Origin: Desulfobacteraceae bacterium
GTDB lineage: Bacteria > Desulfobacterota > Desulfobacteria > Desulfobacterales > Desulfobacteraceae
Assembly: GCA_024225635.1 (NCBI GenBank)
Contig: JAAEMK010001070.1
Location: forward strand, 16,260 to 80,259
Length of the DNA stretch: 64,000 nt
Direction: 5' to 3'
The translations under genes were made by a program, and so were the position numbers. This document shows, piece after piece, positions 52,424 through 61,281 of this stretch (the first letter of the stretch is position 1; the number at the start of each line of letters is the position of its first letter). Below the pieces are notes generated by a model. The model was not told the origin of the DNA. It saw only the letters and a program-made list of their open reading frames with translations, and ran no database searches.

Positions 52424-53497
52424 TTATTCCGGAATTGTGGGGGTCCGGGTCAGCTCCCCCTTGTAGTTGCGAAGGGTGTACTCCTTATCATCCTTGTCCA
52501 CCATGTAATAGTCGGGCATGAGCGGAATCTTGCCGATCCGGGTGGCCACCACATACATGGGCTGGGCAAGGCCGGTGGTGTGGCCCCGGAGGGCGTCCCG
52601 GATCAGTTCCGCCCCCTTTTCAACCGGGGTGCGGAAATGGTCGATGCCCGGGGCGGGTTCACAGTAGAACACGTAGTAGGGCCGGATCCTGAAGGCGAGC
52701 AGCTTCAGGTGCAGCTCCCTGAAGGTATCAACATCGTCGTTGATCCCCTTTAACAGCACCATCTGGTTGCCCACGTTCACTCCGCAGGAGAGCAGGTCGT
52801 ACACGGCCCGGGCCGTTTCATCGGAAAGCTCCCTGGGGTGGTTGCACTGGGTGTTGATCCAGATGGGCACCCGGTGAAAGCCGGAAAGCACTTTTTTCAG
52901 CCCGGGGGTGATGCGCTGGGGCAGGGCGATGGGGGTCCGGGTGCCGAAGCGGATCATCTGGACGTGGGGGATCTCCCTGATTTTGGCGATGAGATATTCG
53001 ATCTTGTCGTCAGAGAGGAGAAACGGGTCGCCGCCGGTGATGAGCACGTCCCGGATTTCCCGGTGGTCCCGGATCCACTCAATTCCCTCCGCAAGGTCTA
53101 AGCGCAGCTTGAGTTCCCTGCTCACAACCACCTCCTTGCGAAAGCAGTGGCGGCAGTAATTGGCGCAGATGTCGGTCACGGTGAAGGCGATGCGATCTTT
53201 GTAGTGCCTTGCGATGGCGTCCGGCCTCACGTCATCGGTGTCCCGGTTTTCCTTCCAGATCAGGTAATCCTCGATACCGTGAACGTTTTCGTTCTCCTTG
53301 AGGGACGGGATCACCTGCCTGCGAATGGGGCAGGCAGGATCGTTTTTGTCCATGAGCCCGGCCATGTGGGGGGTGGTGCCCCATTTGGTGTCCAGGCTCC
53401 GGATAGCTTCTTTTTCTTCCGGAGCGAGGTTAACGTATTGTTCTAGCTTCTCCAGGGTGTCCACTTGGTCCTGCATCTGCTTCTGCCAATCTTCCAA
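52424..53497 (-). CDS. KamA-family radical SAM aminomutase (lysine 2,3-aminomutase-like, substrate uncertain)
   Basis: The 357-residue protein has the radical SAM motif C-x3-C-x2-C (ICANYCRHC), GGDPFLL, the PLP-binding Lys in GKIPLMPDY and the GIDHFRTPVEKG block of lysine 2,3-aminomutases. The two aspartates that hold the lysine side chain in the classic enzyme (CDLS and VVDAP) are Glu (CEPAP) and Ala (VVATR) here, so lysine is unlikely. With a GlnH/GlnP-like transporter downstream, glutamate or glutamine are candidates. TTG 53497 is chosen because GGAG lies seven bases upstream; the frame extends to 53512. Confidence 0.88.
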   Translation of the reverse strand: MEDWQKQMQDQVDTLEKLEQYVNLAPEEKEAIRSLDTKWGTTPHMAGLMDKNDPACPIRRQVIPSLKENENVHGIEDYLIWKENRDTDDVRPDAIARHYKDRIAFTVTDICANYCRHCFRKEVVVSRELKLRLDLAEGIEWIRDHREIRDVLITGGDPFLLSDDKIEYLIAKIREIPHVQMIRFGTRTPIALPQRITPGLKKVLSGFHRVPIWINTQCNHPRELSDETARAVYDLLSCGVNVGNQMVLLKGINDDVDTFRELHLKLLAFRIRPYYVFYCEPAPGIDHFRTPVEKGAELIRDALRGHTTGLAQPMYVVATRIGKIPLMPDYYMVDKDDKEYTLRNYKGELTRTPTIPE

Positions 53498-53607
53498 TGC
53501 GAATCTCCACAAAATTTGTGCTTCGTTTCAAGAATCAGTGGTGCAGTTACTAGTAAATGCTCAGGTGCTTCACATGTTGAAAAAATAACTATCTATAATA
53601 AGCGTTC

Positions 53608-53637
53608 AGGATAGGGGCGGGGGCTTGTTCTTGTCAA
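53608..53637 (-). promoter_or_regulatory. Promoter of the KamA/amino-acid transporter operon
   Basis: Minus strand: TTGACA (53632-53637), an 18-bp spacer and TATCCT (53608-53613), about 110 bp before the KamA-family start. The -35 box is a consensus match. Confidence 0.5.
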
Positions 53638-53747
53638 GGAAAAATATGGAAAAGTTGAAACGAGGAAAATGCGATAGCAAAAAATCCGCCTGCCCTAAGG
53701 TGTTGACGAAACCTCTGTGTCTATGACGTTAAGCATGGAGCCGGATC

Positions 53748-55676
53748 TCAGTTTTCCAGCCGGGCATACTGGCTGTAATAGGCGGCTGTCTCGCCCATGT
53801 CACTTATCTTCGGTCCAATTAGGTGATTGGCGCATTGGCCATGCATCATCCATCCCCCCCGGCGGATGATGAGGGAAAAGGGATGCAGGTCGTCGAGGAA
53901 GCATAGTTTCACCGGCATGCGCCCAAGGGGGGTGGCAAGGAAAATGGGCGCGGTCCGGTCAAGCCCGGCCAGGACCGGCGAATCCGGATTGATCCACACA
54001 TTGGGCAGGCCCTGCTGCTTCTCCTCGGGAATCTGGGAATGGAGGAAATCCCTGTTTACAAGGGAGAGAAGGTGCAAAGGAAAACCGTCCGGGGGAGGCG
54101 CTTCTTCACCGAGGGTGTCAGGCAGCCGGTAGTTGCCGTCCCCATGGGCGAACCGTAACCCTTCCCATGCAATGTCGGGGTGGGCGGTTTTGATAAATCC
54201 TGTTTCTCTTAATTCCGCAATGCTGTTTTCGTGGTTTTGGGCGTTGCCAATGGCATTGATATCCAGGGCGTCGGCAAGGATATCTTCCCGATTTGGGAAG
54301 GGCAGTGCCAGGCGATCCGCAAGACCGGCCATGATCTCAAAATCGCATCGCGCATCCCCGGCCGGGGGAAATACCGGCGCGGAATAATTGACAACCGTAT
54401 GGAAGCAGGACCCGAGAATCTCTTCCCGCTCATGGTCCAGGGCGCAGGGCAGAATGACATCGGCAAGGCGTGCCGTGTCCGTCATAAAAGCATCCACCAC
54501 CACCTTGAAGTCGATCTTCTCCATGGCCTGTTGAATGGTTTTGCTGTCCGGGGCCTGGTTGACAAAGTTGGTGCCGTCGGCCAGTAACAATTTGATGCCG
54601 GGGTCCGCTTCCAGAAGTTCCAGGCCGATCCGCGGCAGCAGCAGGGCGCGGCAGGGGCTGCCGGCCTTGCCGGCCCAGCCGGTATTGATGCTGCGGCTCG
54701 AGGGAATATTGAAATAGATGCCGCCGCCCCGGATGCCCACCTGCCCGGATAAGAAGGCCAGGGCGTTGATATACCGGACGTTTTCACCACCGAAAAGATA
54801 CCGCTGGATGCCCCATCCCATGATGGATGCCACAGGGATACCGCCGGGATCTGCATAGATGTTCAAAAGGTGGTCAAGGTCAGGCCGCTTGCAGTCACAG
54901 GCCGTTAAAAGGCCGTCCAGGGTTTGGCCGTTTATCAGGGCCATGAAATCCGCCAACCCGGACGCCCTGTCCATGGCCCGGGGGGATGCAAGGCCCTGTT
55001 CCAGCATCGCTTTTATCACGGCGGCGGCCAGGAATCGGTCGGTCCCCGGCCGGATGCGTATGAGATGATCGCTGTAGGCCCTGTTGCCATCGCCTCCGGG
55101 GGAGATGGTGGTGATCCCGCAGCCCTTTTTCCGGGCGTTTTTAACCAGCCCGGCCAGGTGAATGGAGGAGCGCGAAAAATCCTTTCCCCAGTTGACGATA
55201 TGCCCGGCGTTGAGAAGCTCCTCCGGGGCGTTCATTTCAAGGGCGCCAAAGTCCTCGATAAACGCCGTGCATCCTGCTTCATCACAAAGGGAGCCCCGGG
55301 TGGCGCTTGCCCCAAGCAGGTTGAACAGATAATTACTTCCTTCCGCGAAAACGCCCCTGTACCCATAGTTGCGGACATGGAGCATGGCGGCAGGCTCATG
55401 GCGAAGGGCCTTGATCTTTTTTGCGACAAGATCAAGGGCCGCATCCCAGGATACCGGCTCAAACGATCCCGCTCTTTTGATCAGGGGGGTGGTGATGCGA
55501 TGGGGGCTGGTTCTCCGCTGCAAGGCCCTTTTCCCCTTGGCGCAGATCACGCCCCGGGTGAACGGATGGTCGGGATTTCCCGAGATGGAGACCCTGCCGT
55601 CATCGTCTGTTTTAATGATGGTGGAACAGGTGTCCTGGCAGTCCAGGGTGCATGATGAGATCTGTTTCATGGTCAT
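53748..55676 (-). CDS. Molybdopterin-dependent oxidoreductase catalytic subunit
   Basis: The 642-residue protein has an N-terminal [4Fe-4S] domain (Cys in CTLDCQDTC and VICAKGK), molybdopterin-binding domains (about 50-530: GSLCDEAGC near the expected metal ligand, NWGKDFSRSSIH, GGDGNRAYSDH, GVRGG-like GQVGIRGGGI) and a C-terminal dinucleotide-binding domain (about 540-642). There is no Tat signal, so it is cytoplasmic. The substrate is unknown; no Fe-S or membrane partner subunits are adjacent. The Mo ligand may be the Cys in SLCDEAGC, which is inference. It lies 21 bp downstream of a LysE exporter gene on the same strand. Confidence 0.88.
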   Translation of the reverse strand: MTMKQISSCTLDCQDTCSTIIKTDDDGRVSISGNPDHPFTRGVICAKGKRALQRRTSPHRITTPLIKRAGSFEPVSWDAALDLVAKKIKALRHEPAAMLHVRNYGYRGVFAEGSNYLFNLLGASATRGSLCDEAGCTAFIEDFGALEMNAPEELLNAGHIVNWGKDFSRSSIHLAGLVKNARKKGCGITTISPGGDGNRAYSDHLIRIRPGTDRFLAAAVIKAMLEQGLASPRAMDRASGLADFMALINGQTLDGLLTACDCKRPDLDHLLNIYADPGGIPVASIMGWGIQRYLFGGENVRYINALAFLSGQVGIRGGGIYFNIPSSRSINTGWAGKAGSPCRALLLPRIGLELLEADPGIKLLLADGTNFVNQAPDSKTIQQAMEKIDFKVVVDAFMTDTARLADVILPCALDHEREEILGSCFHTVVNYSAPVFPPAGDARCDFEIMAGLADRLALPFPNREDILADALDINAIGNAQNHENSIAELRETGFIKTAHPDIAWEGLRFAHGDGNYRLPDTLGEEAPPPDGFPLHLLSLVNRDFLHSQIPEEKQQGLPNVWINPDSPVLAGLDRTAPIFLATPLGRMPVKLCFLDDLHPFSLIIRRGGWMMHGQCANHLIGPKISDMGETAAYYSQYARLEN

Positions 55677-55697
55677 GGGAGGTCCGCTTCGTCCTTT

Positions 55698-56324
55698 CTA
55701 GGTTATCCGGGTCATCATCACTTTGATTCCCAGGGCGACCATTGCGCCACCCAGGGCCCGGTCGATGTAATGGCCGAACCGGTTGAACCGTTTGGCCACG
55801 GGCGGTGAGGCAAGCAGGGTTGCCACGATGGAAAACCATGCCAGTTGGATCAGCATGATCCAGATACCGTAAATCGCAATGACATGGAGGGGCATGTCCG
55901 GAGATAAAACAAGGGTGAATAATGAGACAAAATATAGTGGGGCCTTTGGATTCAGCGCATTACAGAGAAATCCCGTGGCAATGGTTTTGACGGCGGACGA
56001 TTCCGCGACCCCATTGGCCGGGGTTGCCGATTGGCGCGGTTTGGACAGGAGCCCTTTTATTCCCATGTAGGCCAGATAGGTTCCGCCCAGTATCTTGATG
56101 GCCCAGAGCGCCGCGGAAGAATTCGCGATCACGGTGGCAAGACCGAAGGCGGAATAGGCAATATGTACCGATAAGCCAAGAGCTATTCCAAGACTGCACA
56201 GCAGGCCCGATTTTCTGCCCTTGGACAATGTCTGCTGGGTGACCATTACAAAGTCGGGCCCCGGTGCCGCGGCCGCCAGCAGATGAATAACGGTGATCAA
56301 CAATAATCCGTGTACAAGTTCCAT
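55698..56324 (-). CDS. LysE/RhtB-family amino-acid exporter (first copy)
   Basis: The 208-residue membrane protein has about six TM helices and the LysE/RhtB N-terminal signature (LAAAAPGPDFVMVTQQTLSKGRKSG, in part) and the LNPKAPLYF motif. It would export an amino acid or derivative by proton exchange. It is followed 21 bp later by the molybdopterin oxidoreductase gene, so the two may be co-transcribed. AGAGGAAAG precedes the ATG. The substrate is unknown. Confidence 0.9.
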   Translation of the reverse strand: MELVHGLLLITVIHLLAAAAPGPDFVMVTQQTLSKGRKSGLLCSLGIALGLSVHIAYSAFGLATVIANSSAALWAIKILGGTYLAYMGIKGLLSKPRQSATPANGVAESSAVKTIATGFLCNALNPKAPLYFVSLFTLVLSPDMPLHVIAIYGIWIMLIQLAWFSIVATLLASPPVAKRFNRFGHYIDRALGGAMVALGIKVMMTRIT

Positions 56325-56371
56325 TCTTTCCTCTATCGATATAAAATGTTCAACAATTAACCCATAACATT

Positions 56372-56412
56372 AAGACCGATCCCTTCACCTGTAAAGTGGC
56401 AGGATCGGTCTT
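56372..56412. terminator. Inverted repeat downstream of the hydrolase gene
   Basis: AAGACCGATCC (56372-56382) and GGATCGGTCTT (56402-56412) form an 11-bp perfect stem with a 19-base loop, 44 bp after the hydrolase stop. On the minus strand only a weak AATGTT follows, so it is not a classical terminator but may still stop transcription or protect the 3' end. Confidence 0.4.
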
Positions 56413-56455
56413 GGTCAAAAGATTTATAAGCCCTTCCGTAAAAAAGGCCTGCCGG

Positions 56456-57529
56456 TTACAATTGAGGGCTTAGGAACGAGGTGGAAAAGAACGCCGCAAT
56501 CTCCCGGTTCATTTTTTCGTGAAAGTCCCCGCGATTAAATCCTTCGGGGTCCATGGCCGCGTCTCCCACGTCCTCCTTCATGCTGTCCGGGAAAGGAGAA
56601 ATAAAAGAATAGTGCCCCGCATTCCTTACCAGGACATATTCCGGTTCCTCCGGCAGCTTTTTACTTATTACTTCTGCGTGATATGGATACCGCAGCACTT
56701 CATCCTTTTCCGCCCGATAGATTCGAACCGGAACATTCACCCGGGCCAGGGAGTGTTCATCATTGAACAGTACGCCAACCGGGGCCAGCAAAACAGCCGC
56801 TTTTATCCGGGGATCATGGGTGTTTTCCATGATTGTACCGCCGCCTGCACCTTGTGAGGAAAACCAACCCATGATGTTCGAGAAAATAGCCGGTCTTCCG
56901 CAAAAAACGGTGTCTTCCCCATGTTTGCCGCAATGGGCGCAGATGTTGTCCGGGTTTGGTTTTCCCCCTATGACCGCTAATGCGGTATACCCGCCGGCCG
57001 AATGCCCGATGATTCCGATCCGGTCTTTGTCTATAAACGTCTTGAACCCGTCATGATTGAGTATGGCATCCATGGCTGCGGATATGTGCTTTGGGCGGTC
57101 GATCCAGTTTCTATTTTTTCTTGCTGCCGAGTTGTCCTTGCAATTGTTGTGGGGATGCAATACCGCAACCACGATATATCCCTTTGAAGCCAGGTATATC
57201 GCGGTATCCCGGTGCCCCAGGTGGCTGCCGCCGGTACCGTGTGAGATCATGATCAGGCCATGGAGACCGGTTTGAACGTCAGCGTCCGGGGCAACCTCCA
57301 TCTCAATTCGTCCCATCCTGACCTTTTCGGCTTTCTTTGTTGCCGGATACCAGACCATTATCTCCATGTCGGCCTTTTCATTCGCAATCGAGGCCGAAAG
57401 ATGACGCATCCCCACACTGGAATATGACTGTTTTCCATGAACCGCATTTACTTCAAAAAATATGAAAAACACCAGCAAAAGTCTTATAACACCACCCAAA
57501 ATGTTACTCCTCCTTGCCCTGTGTCGCAT
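56456..57529 (-). CDS. Exported alpha/beta hydrolase (dienelactone hydrolase/PAF-acetylhydrolase-like)
   Basis: The 357-residue protein has a signal peptide (VIRLLLVFFIFFEVNAVHG) and an alpha/beta hydrolase fold: oxyanion-region LIMISHGTGGSHLGHRDTA, nucleophile Ser in GIIGHSAGGYTAL, acid in RAEKDEVLRYP and catalytic His in VRNAGHYSFI. It is likely a periplasmic esterase of unknown substrate. An insertion with two Cys pairs (ICAHCGKHGEDTVFCG) is unusual. ATG 57529 is chosen so that the signal peptide follows closely and the gene does not overlap the LysE gene upstream; the frame extends to 57628. Confidence 0.84.
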   Translation of the reverse strand: MRHRARRSNILGGVIRLLLVFFIFFEVNAVHGKQSYSSVGMRHLSASIANEKADMEIMVWYPATKKAEKVRMGRIEMEVAPDADVQTGLHGLIMISHGTGGSHLGHRDTAIYLASKGYIVVAVLHPHNNCKDNSAARKNRNWIDRPKHISAAMDAILNHDGFKTFIDKDRIGIIGHSAGGYTALAVIGGKPNPDNICAHCGKHGEDTVFCGRPAIFSNIMGWFSSQGAGGGTIMENTHDPRIKAAVLLAPVGVLFNDEHSLARVNVPVRIYRAEKDEVLRYPYHAEVISKKLPEEPEYVLVRNAGHYSFISPFPDSMKEDVGDAAMDPEGFNRGDFHEKMNREIAAFFSTSFLSPQL

Positions 57530-57558
57530 CTGCTTTTTATTACTACGATAGTAATGGC

Positions 57559-58173
57559 TTATTGGTCTGTCATTGCAAGCTTGGCACCAAGGGCGGCGAA
57601 TGTCGCCGCAAATGATCGTTGCAGCCATAGGATGACCTTGGGTGAGTTAACGACGTATCCGCGAACGCCATTTGCCAGAACCCCGTACAGAATAAAAACG
57701 ATCAACGTCATGGCCATGAAGACAAGGCTCAGAACAACCATTTCAAACATGGGCGATGGTGCGGTTGGTGAGACAAAGAGCGGCAGAAACGCCAGGAAAA
57801 ATATCGACAGTTTCGGGTTGAGAATATTGATCAAAAATCCTTTCACCGCGATTTGCCAGACGCCGTTCTTCGGCGAAGGGGAATTAAAATTAATTCCGTC
57901 TGTGTCACGCCACATTGACCAGGCAAGATACAGCAGATAGATGGCCCCCGCAAATTTAACCCCCTGAAACGCGACGGCACTCATATGAAGAATGGCAGAT
58001 AATCCAAGTATGCTTGCGGCCAGGTGGGGGATGATTCCTGCCGTGCAACCGAATGCTGCGGCAATGCTTGCCCGCCAGCCAAGAAAAAGACCGGTTGATA
58101 CCGTATAGATCACGCCTGTTCCGGGAATCAGAACCACAACCAGTGATGTGAGTAGAAATTCTGTACTGAACAT
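57559..58173 (-). CDS. LysE/RhtB-family amino-acid exporter (second copy)
   Basis: The 204-residue protein has six TM helices, the N-terminal VVLIPGTGVIYTVSTGLFLG and the LNPKLSIFFLAFLPLF motif. It shares its family with the protein at 55698-56324 but not its close sequence, so it is not a recent duplicate. It precedes the exported hydrolase by 29 bp. CAGGAGACG precedes the ATG. The substrate is unknown. Two exporters within 2.5 kb suggest a small amino-acid or metabolite efflux cluster. Confidence 0.88.
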   Translation of the reverse strand: MFSTEFLLTSLVVVLIPGTGVIYTVSTGLFLGWRASIAAAFGCTAGIIPHLAASILGLSAILHMSAVAFQGVKFAGAIYLLYLAWSMWRDTDGINFNSPSPKNGVWQIAVKGFLINILNPKLSIFFLAFLPLFVSPTAPSPMFEMVVLSLVFMAMTLIVFILYGVLANGVRGYVVNSPKVILWLQRSFAATFAALGAKLAMTDQ

Positions 58174-58315
58174 TATCGTCTCCTGTTGGAATTGATATCT
58201 TGGAGAGATTCAAATCACCTATTTGAAGGATTGTCAATACCTGTTGATGATTGCGTCGATGATCATCTGATGCGGTGAAACTCCGAACCATAACGGCTGA
58301 AGGCTTCTCTGTCTG

Positions 58316-59374
58316 TCACTTTTCTTTTCCTCGCTTCTTTTTGCTTCTGATATACCAGCCTTCTTTGCCATATAGTTTCTCAGAACAGCTCGGACAAAGT
58401 CCATGGCTGAATTCAGCATCAGAATGTTTTTCAATATACGTTTCGATCCGGTTCCAATACCCTTTGTCGTCCCGTATATTTTTGCAGACTGAGCAAATAG
58501 GAAGAAGGCCCTGTAATGTCACGATTTCATCAAGGGCTTTTTTCAGTCTATCCCTTTCCTCCTTCAGTTCTTTTTTCCTTTTTTCAACATTCCTGAATAA
58601 AAGGTTGTATGGTTGCCTGAGTCCCGTCTCTATGATGGCCTTATAGATGAGGAAAAAAGAGATCAGCTTAAAAAAATGGCCCACAAAATTGGACAGTCCA
58701 TATACACTGACATAGAAGGTGAATGCCAGTTCCGCACCAATGGTGATAAGGATAGAGGCGATAAGGAGTTTGAAAACATAGGGATCAAATTCGTTTCTTT
58801 TGAAACGCAATGCCGCCATTGATCCTGCAAGAAGAAGTGAAATAATATATTCGCTGACCTTCTTGAATATCGTCAGGCCCTGTCCCTCAATGAAACAGTC
58901 TGGAAAGACGTTCAAGGTGAAAATGGATAGAAAAATCAAGGATGTGATTGCAAAATAGCCGGAAAACAACTGCGAAATCCTAATTTTTCTGCCAAATAAA
59001 AACGGCGCTATGAGAAGGGAAATGCTTTCCATGTATCTTGCCGCAATCCACATCTGGGTCGGTAAATTGGCTCCATACCCTGTAAAAATCCCCATCCCCT
59101 TATATGCCAGCGTATGAACCAGATCTATGCTTCCTATAAATAAATATGCAATTCCCAAAAAACGCATATAATTATTATCCAGGAATCGGCGCGAATTCCA
59201 TACAACCATGAAAATTCCAAAGGCGACAACAATGCTGAACAACTCTGAAAGGCTGTGAAATAGCAGATAGCTGTACAGGCTTGTACCGCATAGCCCCGCC
59301 ATGATCAAACCGATGGTTATCAGGTCCGTCCATTGAAAGCTGTCATGGTATCCGGGTTCCATTTTATTATCCAT
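58316..59374 (-). CDS. MASE3 membrane sensor with C-terminal Cys4 module, no kinase domain
   Basis: The 352-residue protein has an N-terminal MASE3-type membrane domain of about seven or eight helices (about 15-265; IGSIDLVHTLAYKGMGIF and NLPTQMWIAARYMESISLL are typical), a coiled coil (about 270-297), and a short C-terminal module with CSVCKNIRDDKGYW and HGLCPSCSEKLYG, which looks like a zinc or redox Cys4 site. MASE3 usually sits in front of kinases or GGDEF domains; none is present here. The coiled coil plus Cys4 tail may dock onto a partner. A second ATG four codons in is possible. Confidence 0.83.
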   Translation of the reverse strand: MDNKMEPGYHDSFQWTDLITIGLIMAGLCGTSLYSYLLFHSLSELFSIVVAFGIFMVVWNSRRFLDNNYMRFLGIAYLFIGSIDLVHTLAYKGMGIFTGYGANLPTQMWIAARYMESISLLIAPFLFGRKIRISQLFSGYFAITSLIFLSIFTLNVFPDCFIEGQGLTIFKKVSEYIISLLLAGSMAALRFKRNEFDPYVFKLLIASILITIGAELAFTFYVSVYGLSNFVGHFFKLISFFLIYKAIIETGLRQPYNLLFRNVEKRKKELKEERDRLKKALDEIVTLQGLLPICSVCKNIRDDKGYWNRIETYIEKHSDAEFSHGLCPSCSEKLYGKEGWYIRSKKKRGKEK

Positions 59375-59755
59375 GATTTCCAGGCCGAAATATGGTTTCT
59401 ATTAAAATCTGCCCATGGTATGTTTACAAGAAGTTTCACCATCCTGATCCATTGCAACCCTTTAAGGGTACTACATTCAAAGAATCATGACAAATACAAT
59501 TTGCCCAGTGATTGCAGGATAAAAGAAGCAAGTGAATAGTAAAGTTGTATGTCACCAGGACTTCTCCCAAGGGGATACCGGTGATCAATCCAAAGCAGTT
59601 TCCATCCCTTGCAAGGCCGGTGAATGGCCGGCAGCTATCCGAGGCGCAGATTAAACGAATCGTGTATCAGATAGACCAGCGGTGTAGAAACATCAAACCA
59701 AAGAGCGTCAAATAGAGCGAAGAAACATGTTTTCCAATTTTGTTTGAGGGCATTG
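59375..59755. other. Intergenic region between MASE3 sensor and hipA
   Basis: It holds the MASE3 promoter region and a possible 44-codon reading frame (59581-59715), listed separately. No other gene, RNA or repeat is seen. Confidence 0.5.
59581..59715 (+). CDS. Possible small protein, 44 residues
   Basis: GTG at 59581 with AAGGGG six bases upstream is followed by 43 sense codons and TAG. The product is basic (LSEAQIKRIVYQIDQRCRNI near its end), with plausible codon use and a helix-like pattern. It converges on hipA. I do not recognise it; it may be a remnant of a larger gene, since the frame stays open back to 59536. Confidence 0.3.
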   Translation: MINPKQFPSLARPVNGRQLSEAQIKRIVYQIDQRCRNIKPKSVK

Positions 59756-60985
59756 CTATAGCGCTTTGATGTTACGGTTGATTACCGATTTTATCATGGC
59801 CGTGCTTTTGGGCGTCACGTTTGCAGCCCGTGCGTGGTCGGGCCAGGTTTTTACGGCATGGAGAACCTGGTCAAGGCAGCGGTTGACCTCGATGGTTGTC
59901 AATCCCGCCCGTTTCCCAAGCTGCATGATCTCGTTTTTCCCGGGCGATTGTCCTTCGCCGAGAAACGTCATGGAGTGCTCTCCTCCCGGACCATCTGAAA
60001 ATGTGAGGTCATAGGCCGGTGTCAGTTGCCATTCCTGGTTCTCATCCATCATAAAGGCAAAGTTTTTAACATGATCATCCCTGTTGTTGGCAAGGAGGTT
60101 AAAGATCATCTGCCTGAACCCCCGAAGTGTTTCCCGGTGGTTTTCCGTTAAGATCTTGATCACCTTTAACAAATCATCATAGTCCATGGAGGGGATTCTG
60201 AAATTGGCGTGGATCATGTTGCCGAAGGTGTGAACATGGAACCTGCGATTCTCCATTCTGTCGAATCTCTTGATGCCAAAAAAGCTATCTCCGGGTTTTG
60301 TCGGGAAAAGGCGGGTCTCAGGCATGTTGATGCCTGCATTACGGGCCATCAGCGAGTACGCATACTCCACGGCACCGGAGTCGGGCAGGTCATTTTTGGA
60401 GTTGAATTTGATTATCCAGTGTTCAAAATCTTTGGGAAGGTCATCTTCGCCTGATATTATTTGATTCCCATGGATTCCGGCAAGGACTTTTGGACGGGCT
60501 CCCCCTGGACTGCCCCCTGCCCGCATGAGCTGGGGAAGGACCGTATCGCTTTGGCCTTCCATGATCTGCCTGGACTGCTCGGCAAGCTGGTGGAGATCAA
60601 ATTCCCCGTTGTCACTCTTGTCATGCTCCGTGGCCGGTTCATAGGTGAGCGCTCCCATGGTGGCGCTGCCCAGAAACGCCAGACGATCGAGAATGGATAG
60701 CCCGGCAACATTGATTCCCTGTTTCCTGAAAAAACGGTCCATGAGGGTCAGCCCCCAGCCATCGGGCAGGGAGTCGTCAAACAGGCCGAACAGCGGGCCA
60801 AAGTTTCTGTCCTTGTGTTCATGGAGCCCTGGTTCGGGGGGCAGCTTAAACGGGGAGAGCCATAGGGGGGCTGCGAGAAAATCCGGGTCATACTCGAAAT
60901 AGATCCTGTTTCGGGACTCGGCCAGTTGGCCCACGGGGAATTTCTCATTCTTTTCCCGGTAAAAGATCACATTGAGTTTTTTCAA
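59756..60985 (-). CDS. HipA-family serine/threonine kinase toxin
   Basis: The 409-residue protein has an N-terminal subdomain (about 1-110: DDSLPDGWGLTLMDRFF), the phosphate-binding loop with regulatory serine in GGSPGGARPKVLAG, the catalytic loop NLLANNRDDHVKNFAFM and the metal-binding LTPAYDLTFS. HipA kinases phosphorylate aminoacyl-tRNA synthetases or other targets and cause growth arrest. All kinase residues are present. Its ATG overlaps the antitoxin stop (ATGA at 60982-60985). Target specificity cannot be read. Confidence 0.93.
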   Translation of the reverse strand: MKKLNVIFYREKNEKFPVGQLAESRNRIYFEYDPDFLAAPLWLSPFKLPPEPGLHEHKDRNFGPLFGLFDDSLPDGWGLTLMDRFFRKQGINVAGLSILDRLAFLGSATMGALTYEPATEHDKSDNGEFDLHQLAEQSRQIMEGQSDTVLPQLMRAGGSPGGARPKVLAGIHGNQIISGEDDLPKDFEHWIIKFNSKNDLPDSGAVEYAYSLMARNAGINMPETRLFPTKPGDSFFGIKRFDRMENRRFHVHTFGNMIHANFRIPSMDYDDLLKVIKILTENHRETLRGFRQMIFNLLANNRDDHVKNFAFMMDENQEWQLTPAYDLTFSDGPGGEHSMTFLGEGQSPGKNEIMQLGKRAGLTTIEVNRCLDQVLHAVKTWPDHARAANVTPKSTAMIKSVINRNIKAL

Positions 60986-61281
60986 ATGGACCCCCTTCTG
61001 GGAGTCTTTTTTTCCTGTTGTTCAAGTTCTTTTATGGACCGGGCCGCAGCAGGTTGGAGCAGTGCTCCCATTTCGTCAAGCCTGCCAAGGGCAAATACGA
61101 GCTTCAGAAAGTTTTCCATGGACACCTTGCCCGTCTGTTCAAAACGCTTCAATGACGCCTCGGTGACACCTGATCGTTCCGCAAGGGTTTGGCGTTTCCA
61201 TCGTTTCTGCAGGCGAAGCTCTTTGAGTCTTGCGGCAAGGGTTTGTGATATCTCTTCTGGTGTGTGTAAAGAATAGTTCAT
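60982..61281 (-). CDS. HipB-like XRE-family antitoxin
   Basis: The 99-residue protein has an XRE HTH domain (about 15-70: LAARLKELRLQKRWKRQTLA, RSGVTEASLKRFEQTGKVS) and a short basic tail (EKKTPRRGS). HipB binds HipA and represses the operon. It precedes hipA with a 4-bp overlap, as expected for this toxin-antitoxin order. An A/T-rich region directly upstream (61285-61350) likely holds the promoter and operators, but no clean dyad stands out. Confidence 0.9.
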   Translation of the reverse strand: MNYSLHTPEEISQTLAARLKELRLQKRWKRQTLAERSGVTEASLKRFEQTGKVSMENFLKLVFALGRLDEMGALLQPAAARSIKELEQQEKKTPRRGSI

